In this document: positions 20,308-28,205 of the stretch, one piece after another | How positions within the stretch are numbered: the stretch's first letter is position 1 | Layout of the letters: the number at the start of each line of letters is the position of its first letter | Source of the DNA: CAYVUM01 sp964619055 | Lineage (GTDB): Bacteria > Pseudomonadota > Alphaproteobacteria > Rhodospirillales > Defluviicoccaceae | Length of the DNA: 35,735 nucleotides | NCBI GenBank assembly: GCA_964619055.1 | Contig: CAZUDB010000037.1 | Location: 1 to 35,735 of the forward strand | Reading direction: 5' to 3' | The notes under the pieces: generated by a model | Database searches by the model: none | Seen by the model: the letters and a program-made list of their open reading frames with translations, nothing else | Told to the model about the DNA's origin: nothing | Program-made: the position numbers and the translations under genes

Positions 20308-21015
20308 TCAGACGAGCGGAGCGTCGCCACCGGCCCGTCGGCCGGGCGAGCGCTGGGCACGGTTTCGAAACGCCGCAAGACGCTGGCCAAGCATGGAGAT
20401 CGGGCTCGTTTGCGCGACCCTTGTCAGTGTTGAACCCAGACGCGACAGCCGTTCCGCACCGGCAAGCCTGCGATCGAGGAACCCCCAGGTGGCAACGCAA
20501 TCCTCGGACTCATCGTCGAGCCAGTACAGCAATGTCGCTGCATAGATCGTCGCCAGCGAGGCCCGTTTACCATAGAAGCTGATATCCACGGAGCGGTCGC
20601 CGGCGGCGTACCAGATTGAATCGACGGTGCGGTACAAGATCCGAGTGGCGTTCACGGCGTTGGCGGGCAAAGCGAGGTGCGCGATCGTCCGCCGCACCGT
20701 TTCTCGCTCGCCACCGTAGGCTTCAATCCGAAGGCGGGTGGCTCGTGCGACGCGAGCGGACGGCGCAAGCAGACCATCGTCGGCCATCGTTTCCGCCATG
20801 GCCGCCTCCATCTGCCGGTCACAGCGTATCGACCAGAACCGTATCAGATCGCTGGGCCCGCCGGGAAACAGCGGCTCGACAAGATCGGCCTCCAGCCCCG
20901 CGTCCTCCAGCCCTTGGCGGATTGCACGCAGCGACCATCCGTCGAAGGCCACGTTCGGCAGTGTCGCGTCCAGCACGCGGTCGCGCAGGGCATCGCTCGG
21001 GATATCGGATGTCAT
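20308..21015 (-). CDS. COQ9 family protein (ubiquinone biosynthesis accessory)
   Basis: 235 residues. The family signature is clear: DGWSLRAIRQGLEDAGLE near the N-terminus, LPANAVNATRILYRTVDSIWYAAGDRSVDISFYGKR in the centre (the COQ9 lipid-binding core), and YAATLLYWLDDESED followed by TWGFLDRRLAG. COQ9 proteins bind isoprenoid lipids and assist the COQ7 hydroxylation step in ubiquinone synthesis in mitochondria and alphaproteobacteria. The start lies three bases after the deformylase stop, so the two are one operon, and rpsU diverges just upstream; a COQ9-rpsU neighbourhood is familiar in alphaproteobacteria. The fold resembles TetR regulators but lacks a helix-turn-helix region. Confidence 0.92.
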   Translation of the reverse strand: MTSDIPSDALRDRVLDATLPNVAFDGWSLRAIRQGLEDAGLEADLVEPLFPGGPSDLIRFWSIRCDRQMEAAMAETMADDGLLAPSARVARATRLRIEAYGGERETVRRTIAHLALPANAVNATRILYRTVDSIWYAAGDRSVDISFYGKRASLATIYAATLLYWLDDESEDCVATWGFLDRRLAGAERLSRLGSTLTRVAQTSPISMLGQRLAAFRNRAQRSPGRRAGGDAPLV

Positions 21016-21018
21016 CGT

Positions 21019-21618
21019 CTAGGCCGTTTCAGCCGCGGTCCTGGCGGCAGCGGTCGCCGAAGCATCTCGCCCCCGTTCAGCCTGGCGCCGCCCAATTTCT
21101 TCGGCGAAACCGAAGTTGCGCAGATTGGTCATCCGTTGCGGATAGAGGATGCCGTCCAGGTGATCGCATTCGTGCTGGACCACGCGCGCATGAAAGCCCA
21201 CCGCGACCCGATCGATCTCACTACCGTCCAGGTTGGTGGCCACGTAGCGGATGCGACGATAGCGGGGCACCAGACCAGTCAGACCCGGCACGGACAGGCA
21301 GGATTCCCAGCTTTCCCCGACGGTGTCCTCAAGGGCCTCGATCTGTGGATTGATCAGGATCGTGAGTGGGACCGGGCCATCGGGAGCACCCCGCTGCGCA
21401 TCGGGATTGTCGGCCCGCGCCGGAGGCACGTGAAACACTACAAGGCGCAAGGGCACGTGGACCTGTGGCGCCGCCAGCCCAACCCCAGGGGCGTCGCGCA
21501 TGGTATCCACCATATCCGCCACCAGCCGCGCGATGGACGGGTCCCGCGGATCGGAAACAGGGTCGCTGCGCCTGGACAGAACGGCATGGCCCATCCGGGC
21601 GATCTTGAGTATGGCCAT
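21019..21618 (-). CDS. def: Peptide deformylase
   Basis: 199 residues from the ATG at 21618 (MAILKIARMGHAVLS). It removes the N-formyl group from nascent proteins using a metal ion. The three family motifs are present: GVGLAAPQ, the Cys ligand in ESCLSVPG (most enzymes read EGCLSVPG), and QHECDHLDG with both His ligands and the catalytic Glu. The tail after about residue 175 is Arg/Ala-rich and low in complexity. The Gly-to-Ser change before the metal-binding Cys suggests the second alphaproteobacterial deformylase class rather than the housekeeping copy, which usually sits beside fmt; that is an inference. First gene of the def-coq9 operon, divergent from rpsU by 127 bases. Confidence 0.93.
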   Translation of the reverse strand: MAILKIARMGHAVLSRRSDPVSDPRDPSIARLVADMVDTMRDAPGVGLAAPQVHVPLRLVVFHVPPARADNPDAQRGAPDGPVPLTILINPQIEALEDTVGESWESCLSVPGLTGLVPRYRRIRYVATNLDGSEIDRVAVGFHARVVQHECDHLDGILYPQRMTNLRNFGFAEEIGRRQAERGRDASATAAARTAAETA

Positions 21619-21665
21619 GGCGCTTGAATGCTCGCAAAAGCAACACAAAAATCACGCTGGCCCGT

Positions 21666-21693
21666 TTGCTTCCGCCGCGGGCCATGATATACG
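21666..21693 (+). promoter_or_regulatory. Candidate sigma-70 promoter of rpsU
   Basis: TTGCTT (21666-21671) and TATACG (21688-21693) are separated by 16 bases and lie about 50-80 bases upstream of the rpsU start, in the def-rpsU divergent region. The match is partial and judged by eye. Confidence 0.35.
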
Positions 21694-21745
21694 CTTCGTT
21701 CTCTTGATTGTTTGTATCGGTTTCGGAAAAGGAGTGCAAACCCCC

Positions 21746-21949
21746 GTGCAGGTCATCGTCCGCGACAATAATGTCGATCAAGCCCTGAAAGCGCTTAAAA
21801 AGAAGCTCCAGCGCGAGGGTGTTTTCCGAGAAATGAAGCGCCGTCGATCCTACGAGAAGCCCTCCGAGCGGCGTGCTCGTGAGAAGGCCGAGGCCGTCCG
21901 CCGTGCCCGCAAGTTGGAGCGCAAGCGGCTCGAGCGCGAAGGTTTCTGA
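21746..21949 (+). CDS. rpsU: 30S ribosomal protein S21
   Basis: 67 residues from a GTG start at 21746, with AAAAGGAG 11 bases upstream. The sequence starts VQVIVRDNNVDQALKALKKK and continues with the family core LQREGVFREMKRRRSYEKPS, then a basic helix rich in Arg, Lys and Glu. This is a small RNA-binding protein of the small subunit involved in start-site recognition. An in-frame GTG four codons earlier is possible, but it would overlap the ribosome-binding site. The upstream open frame to 21500 is not coding. It diverges from def-coq9. Confidence 0.95.
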   Translation: MQVIVRDNNVDQALKALKKKLQREGVFREMKRRRSYEKPSERRAREKAEAVRRARKLERKRLEREGF

Positions 21950-22071
21950 CGCCTCCCTCCGCTCTCCGACTTCGTCAATCATCCGGACATGTGCACGCGG
22001 CTCCATGGTCGCGGTTGTGAAACGTGTGCGCGACCCTCGAGATTGATCACATCTAACTCAAGCGTTCGGTG

Positions 22072-22103
22072 AAAAAAAAGGCGGCGCTGAAACCAGCACC
22101 GCC
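22072..22103 (-). terminator. Rho-independent terminator of the pnt operon
   Basis: On the minus strand, GGCGGTGCTG and CAGCGCCGCC pair over ten bases (one G-U pair) around a four-base loop and are followed directly by eight T. It begins about 35 bases after the pntB stop. This is a textbook intrinsic terminator. Confidence 0.93.
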
Positions 22104-22138
22104 GTCGGTGTGAGGGGTCGGAGGTTCGAAGTCGTTCG

Positions 22139-23524
22139 TCAGCCTATGGACTGGACGATTTCCTCGGTCATCTTTTTCGCATCTCCAAACAGCATCATCG
22201 TGCGATCCGCGAAGAACAGCGGGTTGTCGACACCGGCGTAACCGGAGGCCATGGACCGCTTGATGAACAGCGTCGTTCCGGCCTTATCCACATCCAGAAT
22301 GGGCATCCCGTAGATATCGCAACTGGGATCGGTGCGGGCGAGCGGGTTGGTGATGTCGTTGGCTCCGATGATGAACGCCACGTCCGCGGTGGAGAATTCG
22401 TGGTTGATCTCCTCCATCTCGAACACTTCATCGTATGGCACGTTGGCTTCCGCCAACAGCACATTCATGTGGCCCGGCATGCGGCCGGCCACGGGGTGAA
22501 TGGCGTATTTGACGTCGACGCCTTCTTCCTTGAGCTTATCGGCCATCTCACGCAGCGCATGCTGGGCTTGGGCCACGGCCATGCCGTACCCGGGCACGAC
22601 GATGACCTTGGAGGCGTTCTTCATGATGAAGGCCGCATCCTCGGCACTGCCCGCCTTGACCGTGCCCTGTGGCCCCGCCGCGGCTCCGGGCGCCACGCTC
22701 TCGCCCCCGAAACCGCCCAACAACACGTTGAAGATGGAGCGGTTCATGCCCTTACACATAATGTAGGACAGGATCGCACCCGAGGAGCCAACGAGCGCAC
22801 CAACAATGACAAGTGCCGGATTCTGCAAGGTGAAGCCGATGCCGCAGGCCGCCCACCCGGAGTAGGAGTTCAGCATGGACACGACCACGGGCATATCGGC
22901 ACCACCGATGGGGATGATCAACGTGAAGCCGACGGTGAACGCCAGCAGCACGATCAGCCAGTAGGCGACGTAGGATTCCGTCGTGCAGAACCAGATGATG
23001 CACACCAGGATCAGAATGCCGATCAGGGCATTCAATTGATGCTGCATGGGAAAGACGATTGGATTGCCGCTCATCAACCCCTGCAGCTTGAGGAATGCAA
23101 TGACCGAGCCGGAGAACGTGATCGCACCGATGGCCGTGCCCAACGCCATCTCGATCAGACTGCCCATGTGCATCTGACCGGGAATGCCGATGTTGTAGGC
23201 CTCCGGATTGTATAGAGCCGCTGTCGCGACAAACACGGCGGCCATACCGACCAGACTGTGGAATGCCGCCACCAGCTGCGGCAACGCGGTCATCTGGATA
23301 CGCAGCGCGATGAAAGCGCCGATGCCGCCACCGATGGCCACGGCAGGAATGATTAGCAGAAGGCTAGCCGCCTCCACCATCGACAGGGTGGCGACCACGG
23401 CGATGACCATACCGGCCATGCCGTAGATGTTGCCCATGCGGGCCATTTCAGGATTGGAGAGGCCGCGCAGTGCCAGGATGAACAGCACAGCCGCGACGAT
23501 GTAGGCGAACCCGATAATCAGCAT
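22139..23524 (-). CDS. pntB: NAD(P) transhydrogenase subunit beta
   Basis: 461 residues. Membrane subunit carrying the NADP(H)-binding domain of the proton-translocating transhydrogenase, which makes NADPH from NADH using the proton gradient. The N-terminal 270 residues contain eight or nine hydrophobic helices. The C-terminal domain III carries the NADP site: VVPGYGMAVAQAQHALREM, VAGRMPGHMNVLLAEANVPY, IGANDITNPLA and KRSMASGYAGVDNPLF. Length and motifs match complete family members. It is last in the pntAa-pntAb-pntB operon, 12 bases after pntAb, and is followed by a strong terminator. Confidence 0.97.
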   Translation of the reverse strand: MLIIGFAYIVAAVLFILALRGLSNPEMARMGNIYGMAGMVIAVVATLSMVEAASLLLIIPAVAIGGGIGAFIALRIQMTALPQLVAAFHSLVGMAAVFVATAALYNPEAYNIGIPGQMHMGSLIEMALGTAIGAITFSGSVIAFLKLQGLMSGNPIVFPMQHQLNALIGILILVCIIWFCTTESYVAYWLIVLLAFTVGFTLIIPIGGADMPVVVSMLNSYSGWAACGIGFTLQNPALVIVGALVGSSGAILSYIMCKGMNRSIFNVLLGGFGGESVAPGAAAGPQGTVKAGSAEDAAFIMKNASKVIVVPGYGMAVAQAQHALREMADKLKEEGVDVKYAIHPVAGRMPGHMNVLLAEANVPYDEVFEMEEINHEFSTADVAFIIGANDITNPLARTDPSCDIYGMPILDVDKAGTTLFIKRSMASGYAGVDNPLFFADRTMMLFGDAKKMTEEIVQSIG

Positions 23525-23536
23525 CGTCTGGCCTCC

Positions 23537-23953
23537 CTATTTCTTCACTTTTTTCTTAAACATGGCCAACATTCGCTGCGTGACGATGAAGCCACCGAAA
23601 ATGTTGACCGAGGCCAGAGCCACCGCGAAGAACCCCATGACGCCGGAGAACCCCATCTCCGCAACTCCGGCAGCGACCAAGCCACCGACGATGATAACGG
23701 AGGAGATTGCGTTGGTGACGGCCATCAGCGGAGAGTGCAGCGCCGGTGTGACGCTCCAGACCACGTAGAAGCCTACGAAGCAGGCGAGAACGAACACGGT
23801 GAACAGCGACAGAAAATCCATCCCTGTACCCATCTCCGCCACGGGCTGGGTCATATGAACGGCATCGGCCGTCATCTTGCCCGCTTCATCCGCAAGCCGC
23901 GACGCCTCTTCGGCAATCCGGCGTGCGGACTCGCTTAATCGCTCGGTGTCCAT
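23537..23953 (-). CDS. pntAb: NAD(P) transhydrogenase subunit alpha part 2
   Basis: 138 residues. This is the membrane part of the alpha subunit, encoded as a separate gene as in the three-subunit transhydrogenases of Rhodospirillum-type bacteria. After a charged, Ala-rich N-terminus of about 45 residues there are three hydrophobic helices: FLSLFTVFVLACFVGFYVVW, AVTNAISSVIIVGGLVAAGV and GFFAVALASVNIFGGFIVTQ. The segment SVTPALHSPLMAVTNAISS is the family signature. It lies three bases after pntAa and 12 bases before pntB. Confidence 0.96.
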   Translation of the reverse strand: MDTERLSESARRIAEEASRLADEAGKMTADAVHMTQPVAEMGTGMDFLSLFTVFVLACFVGFYVVWSVTPALHSPLMAVTNAISSVIIVGGLVAAGVAEMGFSGVMGFFAVALASVNIFGGFIVTQRMLAMFKKKVKK

Positions 23954-23956
23954 GCT

Positions 23957-25105
23957 CTAGTTCCCCTCCCCTTTGAGCGCCGGGTTGACGACCTCCCCGT
24001 CGCGGGTGACGCATGTTCCCTTCACCGTCTCGTCCTCCCAGTCGAACTTGAGGGCCTTGGCCTCCTTGTCGACGTGCGGGTTGAGAAAGTTGAGGATGTT
24101 CTTGGCAAACAGCGCACTCGCGTCCGACGGCAGCCGGCCCGGGACATTAATGTGGCCCACGAGCTTGACCCCGTGCTTGACCACAATCTTGCCCGCTTGG
24201 GACAGAGGGCAGTTACCGCCAGCCTCCACGGCGAGGTCGACGATCACCGAGCCGGGCTTCATGGATTTCACCATCTCTTCTGACACCAATTCAGGTGCCT
24301 GACGTCCCGGGATCAGGGCGGTGGTGATCACGATGTCCTGCTTTTTGATGTGTTCGGCGACGACTTGGCGCTGCTTTTCGAAGTACTCGGGCGGCATCTG
24401 CTTGGCGTAACCGCCTTCGGTTTCCGCATCCTTTTCCATTTCCGGATCCACCTCCAGGAACTTGCCGCCGAGACTGGCAACTTGCTCCTTGGTGGCCGGA
24501 CGAACGTCGGTGGCGGTGACCACCGCGCCTAGCCGCTTGGCCGTCGCTATAGCCTGCAGGCCCGCAACGCCCACGCCCATGATGAACACCTTGGCGGGCG
24601 GAACTGTGCCCGCAGCGGTCATCATCATCGGCATGGCTTTGCCAAACTCGGCCGCACCGTCAATCACGGCCTTGTATCCGGCCAGGTTGCTCTGACTGGA
24701 AAGGATATCCATGGACTGGGCCCGGGAAATCCGTGGCATCAGTTCCATGGCAAAGGTTGTTACCCCGGCTTTGACCCATGCGGCCACATCGTCGGGGCTG
24801 GTCAGTGCATTCAAATTCGCGACCAAGATCGCGCCCGGCTTGAGCAAAGCCAGTTCGTTGGGTTTGTCGAGGATTGGCCGCTGAACCTTGAGAACTACGT
24901 CTGCGTCCTTGAGCGTTCCCTCTGCATTTTCTGCGATGGCCGCGCCGGAATCCCGGTAGGCATCGTCAGTCATCGACGACGGGTCGCCGGCACCGGTTTC
25001 GACAACGACGTCGAACCCGTGACCGACAAACTTCTTGACCACGTCGGGCGAGACCGCGACCCGGGTTTCCCCTGGCCTCCGCTCTTTCGGTACTGCTATT
25101 TTCAT
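23957..25105 (-). CDS. pntAa: NAD(P) transhydrogenase subunit alpha part 1
   Basis: 382 residues from the ATG at 25105 (MKIAVPKERRPGETRVAVSP), which is where all family members begin; a 93-codon in-frame extension upstream lacks coding character. It is the soluble NAD(H)-binding domain I, related to alanine dehydrogenase. It shows the Rossmann motif FIMGVGVAGLQAIATAKRLG with ATDVRPATKEQ after it, the mobile-loop region GGYAKQMPPEY, and TALIPGRQAPELV. First gene of the three-gene operon; its promoter should lie in 25106-25347. NADPH supply to biosynthesis and redox balance is the expected role. Confidence 0.97.
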   Translation of the reverse strand: MKIAVPKERRPGETRVAVSPDVVKKFVGHGFDVVVETGAGDPSSMTDDAYRDSGAAIAENAEGTLKDADVVLKVQRPILDKPNELALLKPGAILVANLNALTSPDDVAAWVKAGVTTFAMELMPRISRAQSMDILSSQSNLAGYKAVIDGAAEFGKAMPMMMTAAGTVPPAKVFIMGVGVAGLQAIATAKRLGAVVTATDVRPATKEQVASLGGKFLEVDPEMEKDAETEGGYAKQMPPEYFEKQRQVVAEHIKKQDIVITTALIPGRQAPELVSEEMVKSMKPGSVIVDLAVEAGGNCPLSQAGKIVVKHGVKLVGHINVPGRLPSDASALFAKNILNFLNPHVDKEAKALKFDWEDETVKGTCVTRDGEVVNPALKGEGN

Positions 25106-25347
25106 ATCGGAGTCCCCGGAGAGCTTCCCCACTGGAAGGGTTTGGAGCCCCGTTATGGCATGACGCCAAAGCAGATCACAAGGCCGCGGGACGCCCGACG
25201 CACCAGCGCCCACGGCCAACGCACGGTTGCGCCTTGCTAATCCGCTTAAAGATTGGGATCTGTGTGCGAAGGCCGCGGATGGTGTGATTGCGGCATTCTT
25301 CGTTCGGTCGGCCGATGAGATGCCGGGGGCGTTTGCAAAGCTGCGAG

Positions 25348-25377
25348 CGGGTGGACGAAGACGCCTTCGCCCACCCG
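25348..25377 (-). terminator. Strong hairpin after the spondin-domain gene
   Basis: On the minus strand a 13-base stem (25365-25377 with 25348-25360, one G-U pair, four-base loop) lies about 25 bases beyond the stop at 25400. There is no T run after it (the next bases are CTCGCAGCTTTG), so it may act as a weak terminator or an RNA-stabilising 3' hairpin rather than a classic terminator. The remainder of 25106-25399 holds no gene that I can see. Confidence 0.55.
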
Positions 25378-25399
25378 AAAACAAAAGTAAAACTTGAGC

Positions 25400-26215
25400 T
25401 TAGCTGCTGCGGTGGACGCGAGCGACCGTGAGCAGGGCAGCGATACCGCCAAGTGCGATCAGCGCCGAGGCCGGCACCGGCACTTGCGTGACGGTAATCC
25501 GAGCCACTTGATAGCCAGGGGCTAAAAAGTCACCGTTGGGGATTGCGGCCAAAACGTTACCGCCCGGCAAGAAGCCAGGGTGCAGCTCAACAAAGCCATT
25601 CTCGTCAACGCCGGTGTTCGGAGCCATTTGAGCGAGTGCGGCGGTGTTCTCCGGAACCTCGTCGTTGACTTCGGTTCCAGCGTCCAGCACCTGTTCGCCG
25701 AGAACGGTGAAGTCCACGCCCAGGAACATCCCATTCACATCGAAGATTTCGAACGCCAGCGGGTTGCCGTTGGCGATAAAGGCATCGTTGCTGGGGATGA
25801 CCATGGATGCGTAGCTGAAGTACCGCGCGACATCACCATCCACGTTGAACTTTTGTGTGGTGGTCTCGCCAGGACGAAGCGGTGGGATGTCGGGGCCGAA
25901 CAGCGTGCCGTCAACGCCACCAAGGGCCTCGGCTGCGAAGCGATCGGAAACGCCGGAGGTGATGCCGTCCTCGGCCAGGGTCTCTAGGCCGGCGAACTGC
26001 ATGTTTTGAATGCTCTCGCCGCGGTCGTAGAGGTCGAACGTGCCATCATGGAAGCCGACCCAAAACGGCGTGAGCAATGTGCCGCCGGTCGGTGACAGGT
26101 TCTCGATGGTGACAAGCAGCTTGGTGGCTGCGTCTGCTGTCGGTGCGGCCGACAACACGGCAGCAGCGAAGCCGGCGGCCGCAACGCGGCTCCCGGCGGT
26201 CAGAAATGTCCGCAT
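25400..26215 (-). CDS. Secreted spondin-domain protein with PEP-CTERM-like tail
   Basis: 271 residues. A signal peptide (SRVAAAGFAAAVLSAAPTADA, cleavage near residue 29) is followed by a bacterial spondin domain (about 30-205). Its typical features are TKLLVTIENLSPTGGTLLTP, FWVGFHDGTFDLYDRGE, GLETLAEDG, PGETTTQKFNVDG, and SYASMVIPSNDAFIANGNP. The tail VPVPASALIALGGIAALLTV followed by ARVHRSS is a PEP-CTERM/VPxPA-type sorting signal: short motif, hydrophobic helix, basic end. Exosortase would remove it during export to the surface or matrix. The start is fixed by GGAGGAG four bases upstream. It stands alone on the minus strand, divergent from a lipoprotein gene. Function is unknown; surface adhesion is a guess from the domain. 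Confidence 0.88.
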   Translation of the reverse strand: MRTFLTAGSRVAAAGFAAAVLSAAPTADAATKLLVTIENLSPTGGTLLTPFWVGFHDGTFDLYDRGESIQNMQFAGLETLAEDGITSGVSDRFAAEALGGVDGTLFGPDIPPLRPGETTTQKFNVDGDVARYFSYASMVIPSNDAFIANGNPLAFEIFDVNGMFLGVDFTVLGEQVLDAGTEVNDEVPENTAALAQMAPNTGVDENGFVELHPGFLPGGNVLAAIPNGDFLAPGYQVARITVTQVPVPASALIALGGIAALLTVARVHRSS

Positions 26216-26627
26216 TTACTCCTCCATTTTTTGGTCCGGCGGGCCTGCATTCAGACCCACAACGGGGAGGATCATATGAGGTTGTTGTGCTCACGCGCGG
26301 TCACCAAGTGGGGAATGCAGTACACATTATTGGGAGGTAAACGTGAGGGGCCAACACCGGCGACGGGCGCTTTGGGGGCACGATCTCTCGGTGGTCACCC
26401 AACGAGGCCCTAGGCAGGCGACCGCAACCGCAACTGACATCGGGTCAGGACTGAAACGCGGCACTGGCAGCGCCGGCAGCATAGCCAAGCGCCAACAAAC
26501 GGAAAAAGCGAATGGTGTCGCACCCAGATCCTATCCAATCGGCCTCATTTTTTGTTTCGGAATTACACATGAAGCGATAGTCCTAATCTATTAATCGATG
26601 ACCGTATCTTTGGAGATCAAGGGCAGT
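26216..26627. other. Divergent intergenic region between the spondin and lipoprotein genes
   Basis: About 410 bases that should hold two divergent promoters. A GTG-started frame of 83 codons (26343-26594, plus) has a good ribosome-binding site (GGGAGGT, five bases upstream), but its Arg/Thr/Gly-rich product looks non-coding, so I leave it uncalled. The stretch from about 26540 to 26597 is more AT-rich than its surroundings and could hold the promoter of the lipoprotein gene. Confidence 0.5.
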
Positions 26628-27176
26628 ATGCGTAAGCGGCACACAGATACAGCGCGCCTGATCAGCTTCACTGCCTTAATTGGCGCAGCTATGGCGTTGC
26701 AAGGCTGTGGTTTTATGAAAGCCGCGGTAAGCCCCGAGGCCGCCATGGCGGTCGCCCTTGCGGGCGTTCCCCAAGTCGATGCTTTCCTGCCGACGAACTC
26801 GGAGTTGCCGGCCGGTGACCCGCTGGCAATCGATGGTGTTTGGACAATCGAAGCCATCGACAAGCGGGTGCGCGTGGAAGGTGGACGTGCTTATGCCAAG
26901 GATCTCTGGTTACATGGCTTAACGCTGAGAATTCGCCCAAACATGGTGATCTTGAAGGATATTCAGCCGGACGGCGCCGGCAAGTTCGTAGGCGAGGATC
27001 TGGTCATGTTCGGCCGCAATGAACTGGTGCTCCAGGCCGATGGCAGCATCATGAGCACGGTCTTAGGATTCAAGTTCCGTTGGGTTCCGAGCGGTGTCGA
27101 CGACCCGAAGGCGTTCGCAAATCTGATGCAGGAGGCCGGTTTTGTGCCGATCGAGCCGACTGCGCTGGAGCCCTAA
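26628..27176 (+). CDS. Small lipoprotein of unknown function
   Basis: 182 residues from the ATG at 26628, with AAGGG five bases upstream. An ATG ten codons earlier lacks a binding site. The N-terminus MRKRHTDTARLISFTALIGA followed by AMALQGC is a lipoprotein signal: basic region, hydrophobic region and lipobox LQGC with lipidated Cys27. The residue after Cys is Gly, not Asp, so outer-membrane placement is favoured by the usual rule. The remaining 155 residues are a mix of strands and short helices (IDGVWTIEAIDKRVRVEGGR, LTLRIRPNMVILKDIQPDG, SIMSTVLGFKFRWVPSGV) that I cannot assign to a family. It stands alone, convergent with the cassette at 27225-30735, with only 48 bases between the stops. 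Confidence 0.78.
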   Translation: MRKRHTDTARLISFTALIGAAMALQGCGFMKAAVSPEAAMAVALAGVPQVDAFLPTNSELPAGDPLAIDGVWTIEAIDKRVRVEGGRAYAKDLWLHGLTLRIRPNMVILKDIQPDGAGKFVGEDLVMFGRNELVLQADGSIMSTVLGFKFRWVPSGVDDPKAFANLMQEAGFVPIEPTALEP

Positions 27177-27224
27177 CGATGTGTTCGTCGTTGATGGGCA
27201 AACACAGTCGGCGCCACCAACCAA

Positions 27225-28205
27225 TCAGACGTCAACGATCAGCCGGTGCCAGAAGGTCAGATCGTCCTCAAACGGGCAGCCGTCGGCCTCGAACACGCAA
27301 AAACAGCTATTGAACCAACCGATGAAACAGTCGGCATACTGGCCCGTTTTCAAGGGATACTGCCTTATCTTCCAGCGGTTCGCCGCCGCGCCCTCGTAGG
27401 CGATATCACCGGCATTGTAGGCACACGCCACCAGCGGCGGGTCAAGGCAGGTTATCGCCGCCGCCATTCTTACGAGGTAGGCACCCGCCAAAACCCCGTT
27501 TGCCGGTTCGGACAACCAAGTGGACGTCACAATCGCGGGGTCGCGCTCCGGCTCGTGCAAAGATATCGCCCGGCGGGCCGTCGCCAGGGGCACCAGCATG
27601 GGCCCACAGGCGACACGATCCGGCGTCGCTTCGTCGGAGATGTAGGCCGGTGCCTCGCGGCGCGCAGCCGGATCAACGACGCCGCCGTCCGCTTCGGTCA
27701 GCATCAACGCAACCAACAACTCCGCCGGCACCCCGGTTTTGGCCGCAGCGCTGGCCACGTCGGCGCCGAACCGCAACAAGGCGTGGCGCACGGCAGTGGG
27801 ATCACCATCGGGAACCGCGTTCTCCGTCGGTGCGATCTCAACGCCCCGCGCTGACAGTCGCCAGCGTACGGACCCGGTGTAGCGCGCTCGCCACGATGTC
27901 AAGTCCGACAGCCTAGTGCCCACCATCTCGGTTGGATCACCGATGCCGACGGCGCCGGCCGAGGTGGTGCCTGACGGACATTCAACGACCAACCGTTGCC
28001 ATGTCCGCGGTCCGACGATGCCGTCCGCCGCCAGGCCGCGGCGGCCTTGAAACTGTTGAACAGCGCGGCCCGTGCTGGGTCCAAACAGCCCATCTCGCTC
28101 GGAAGCCGTCATGCCCATGGTCCGCTGAGCGAACAGGACATCATTGCCGCGCATCAAGGGCTCGCTCACATAGAGGTAACGACGAAAGTCGGGGGCTGTT
28201 GTCAT
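27225..28205 (-). CDS. Peptidoglycan-binding protein with lytic-transglycosylase-like domain
   Basis: 326 residues. Residues about 10-75 form a PG_binding_1 domain (MRGNDVLFAQRTMG, GLFGPSTGRAVQQFQGRRGL, DGIVGPRTWQRL). Residues about 145-300 resemble the soluble-lytic-transglycosylase (lysozyme-like) fold: AAAKTGVPAELLVALMLTEADG with a candidate catalytic Glu171, ACGPMLVPLATARRA in place of the GLMQxxPxTA motif, ANGVLAGAYLVRMA, and LVACAYNAGDIAY for the AYNAG motif. The Cys-rich tail (CFIGWFNSCFCVFEADGC) is unusual. There is no signal peptide, so the target wall or export route is unclear; a holin-like or dedicated route is possible. The start ATG overlaps the previous stop (ATGA), with GGGAG nine bases upstream. 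Last gene of a coupled three-gene cassette. Confidence 0.82.
   Translation of the reverse strand: MTTAPDFRRYLYVSEPLMRGNDVLFAQRTMGMTASERDGLFGPSTGRAVQQFQGRRGLAADGIVGPRTWQRLVVECPSGTTSAGAVGIGDPTEMVGTRLSDLTSWRARYTGSVRWRLSARGVEIAPTENAVPDGDPTAVRHALLRFGADVASAAAKTGVPAELLVALMLTEADGGVVDPAARREAPAYISDEATPDRVACGPMLVPLATARRAISLHEPERDPAIVTSTWLSEPANGVLAGAYLVRMAAAITCLDPPLVACAYNAGDIAYEGAAANRWKIRQYPLKTGQYADCFIGWFNSCFCVFEADGCPFEDDLTFWHRLIVDV

Noticed and set aside
25106..25384. A 93-codon N-terminal extension of the transhydrogenase alpha subunit.
   Set aside because: All family members start at the MKIAVPKE position and the extension has no coding character.
26343..26594. An 83-codon GTG frame with a good ribosome-binding site upstream of the lipoprotein gene.
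   Set aside because: The product is Arg/Thr/Gly-rich with no domain, signal or sensible composition, and the frame sits in what looks like a promoter region.
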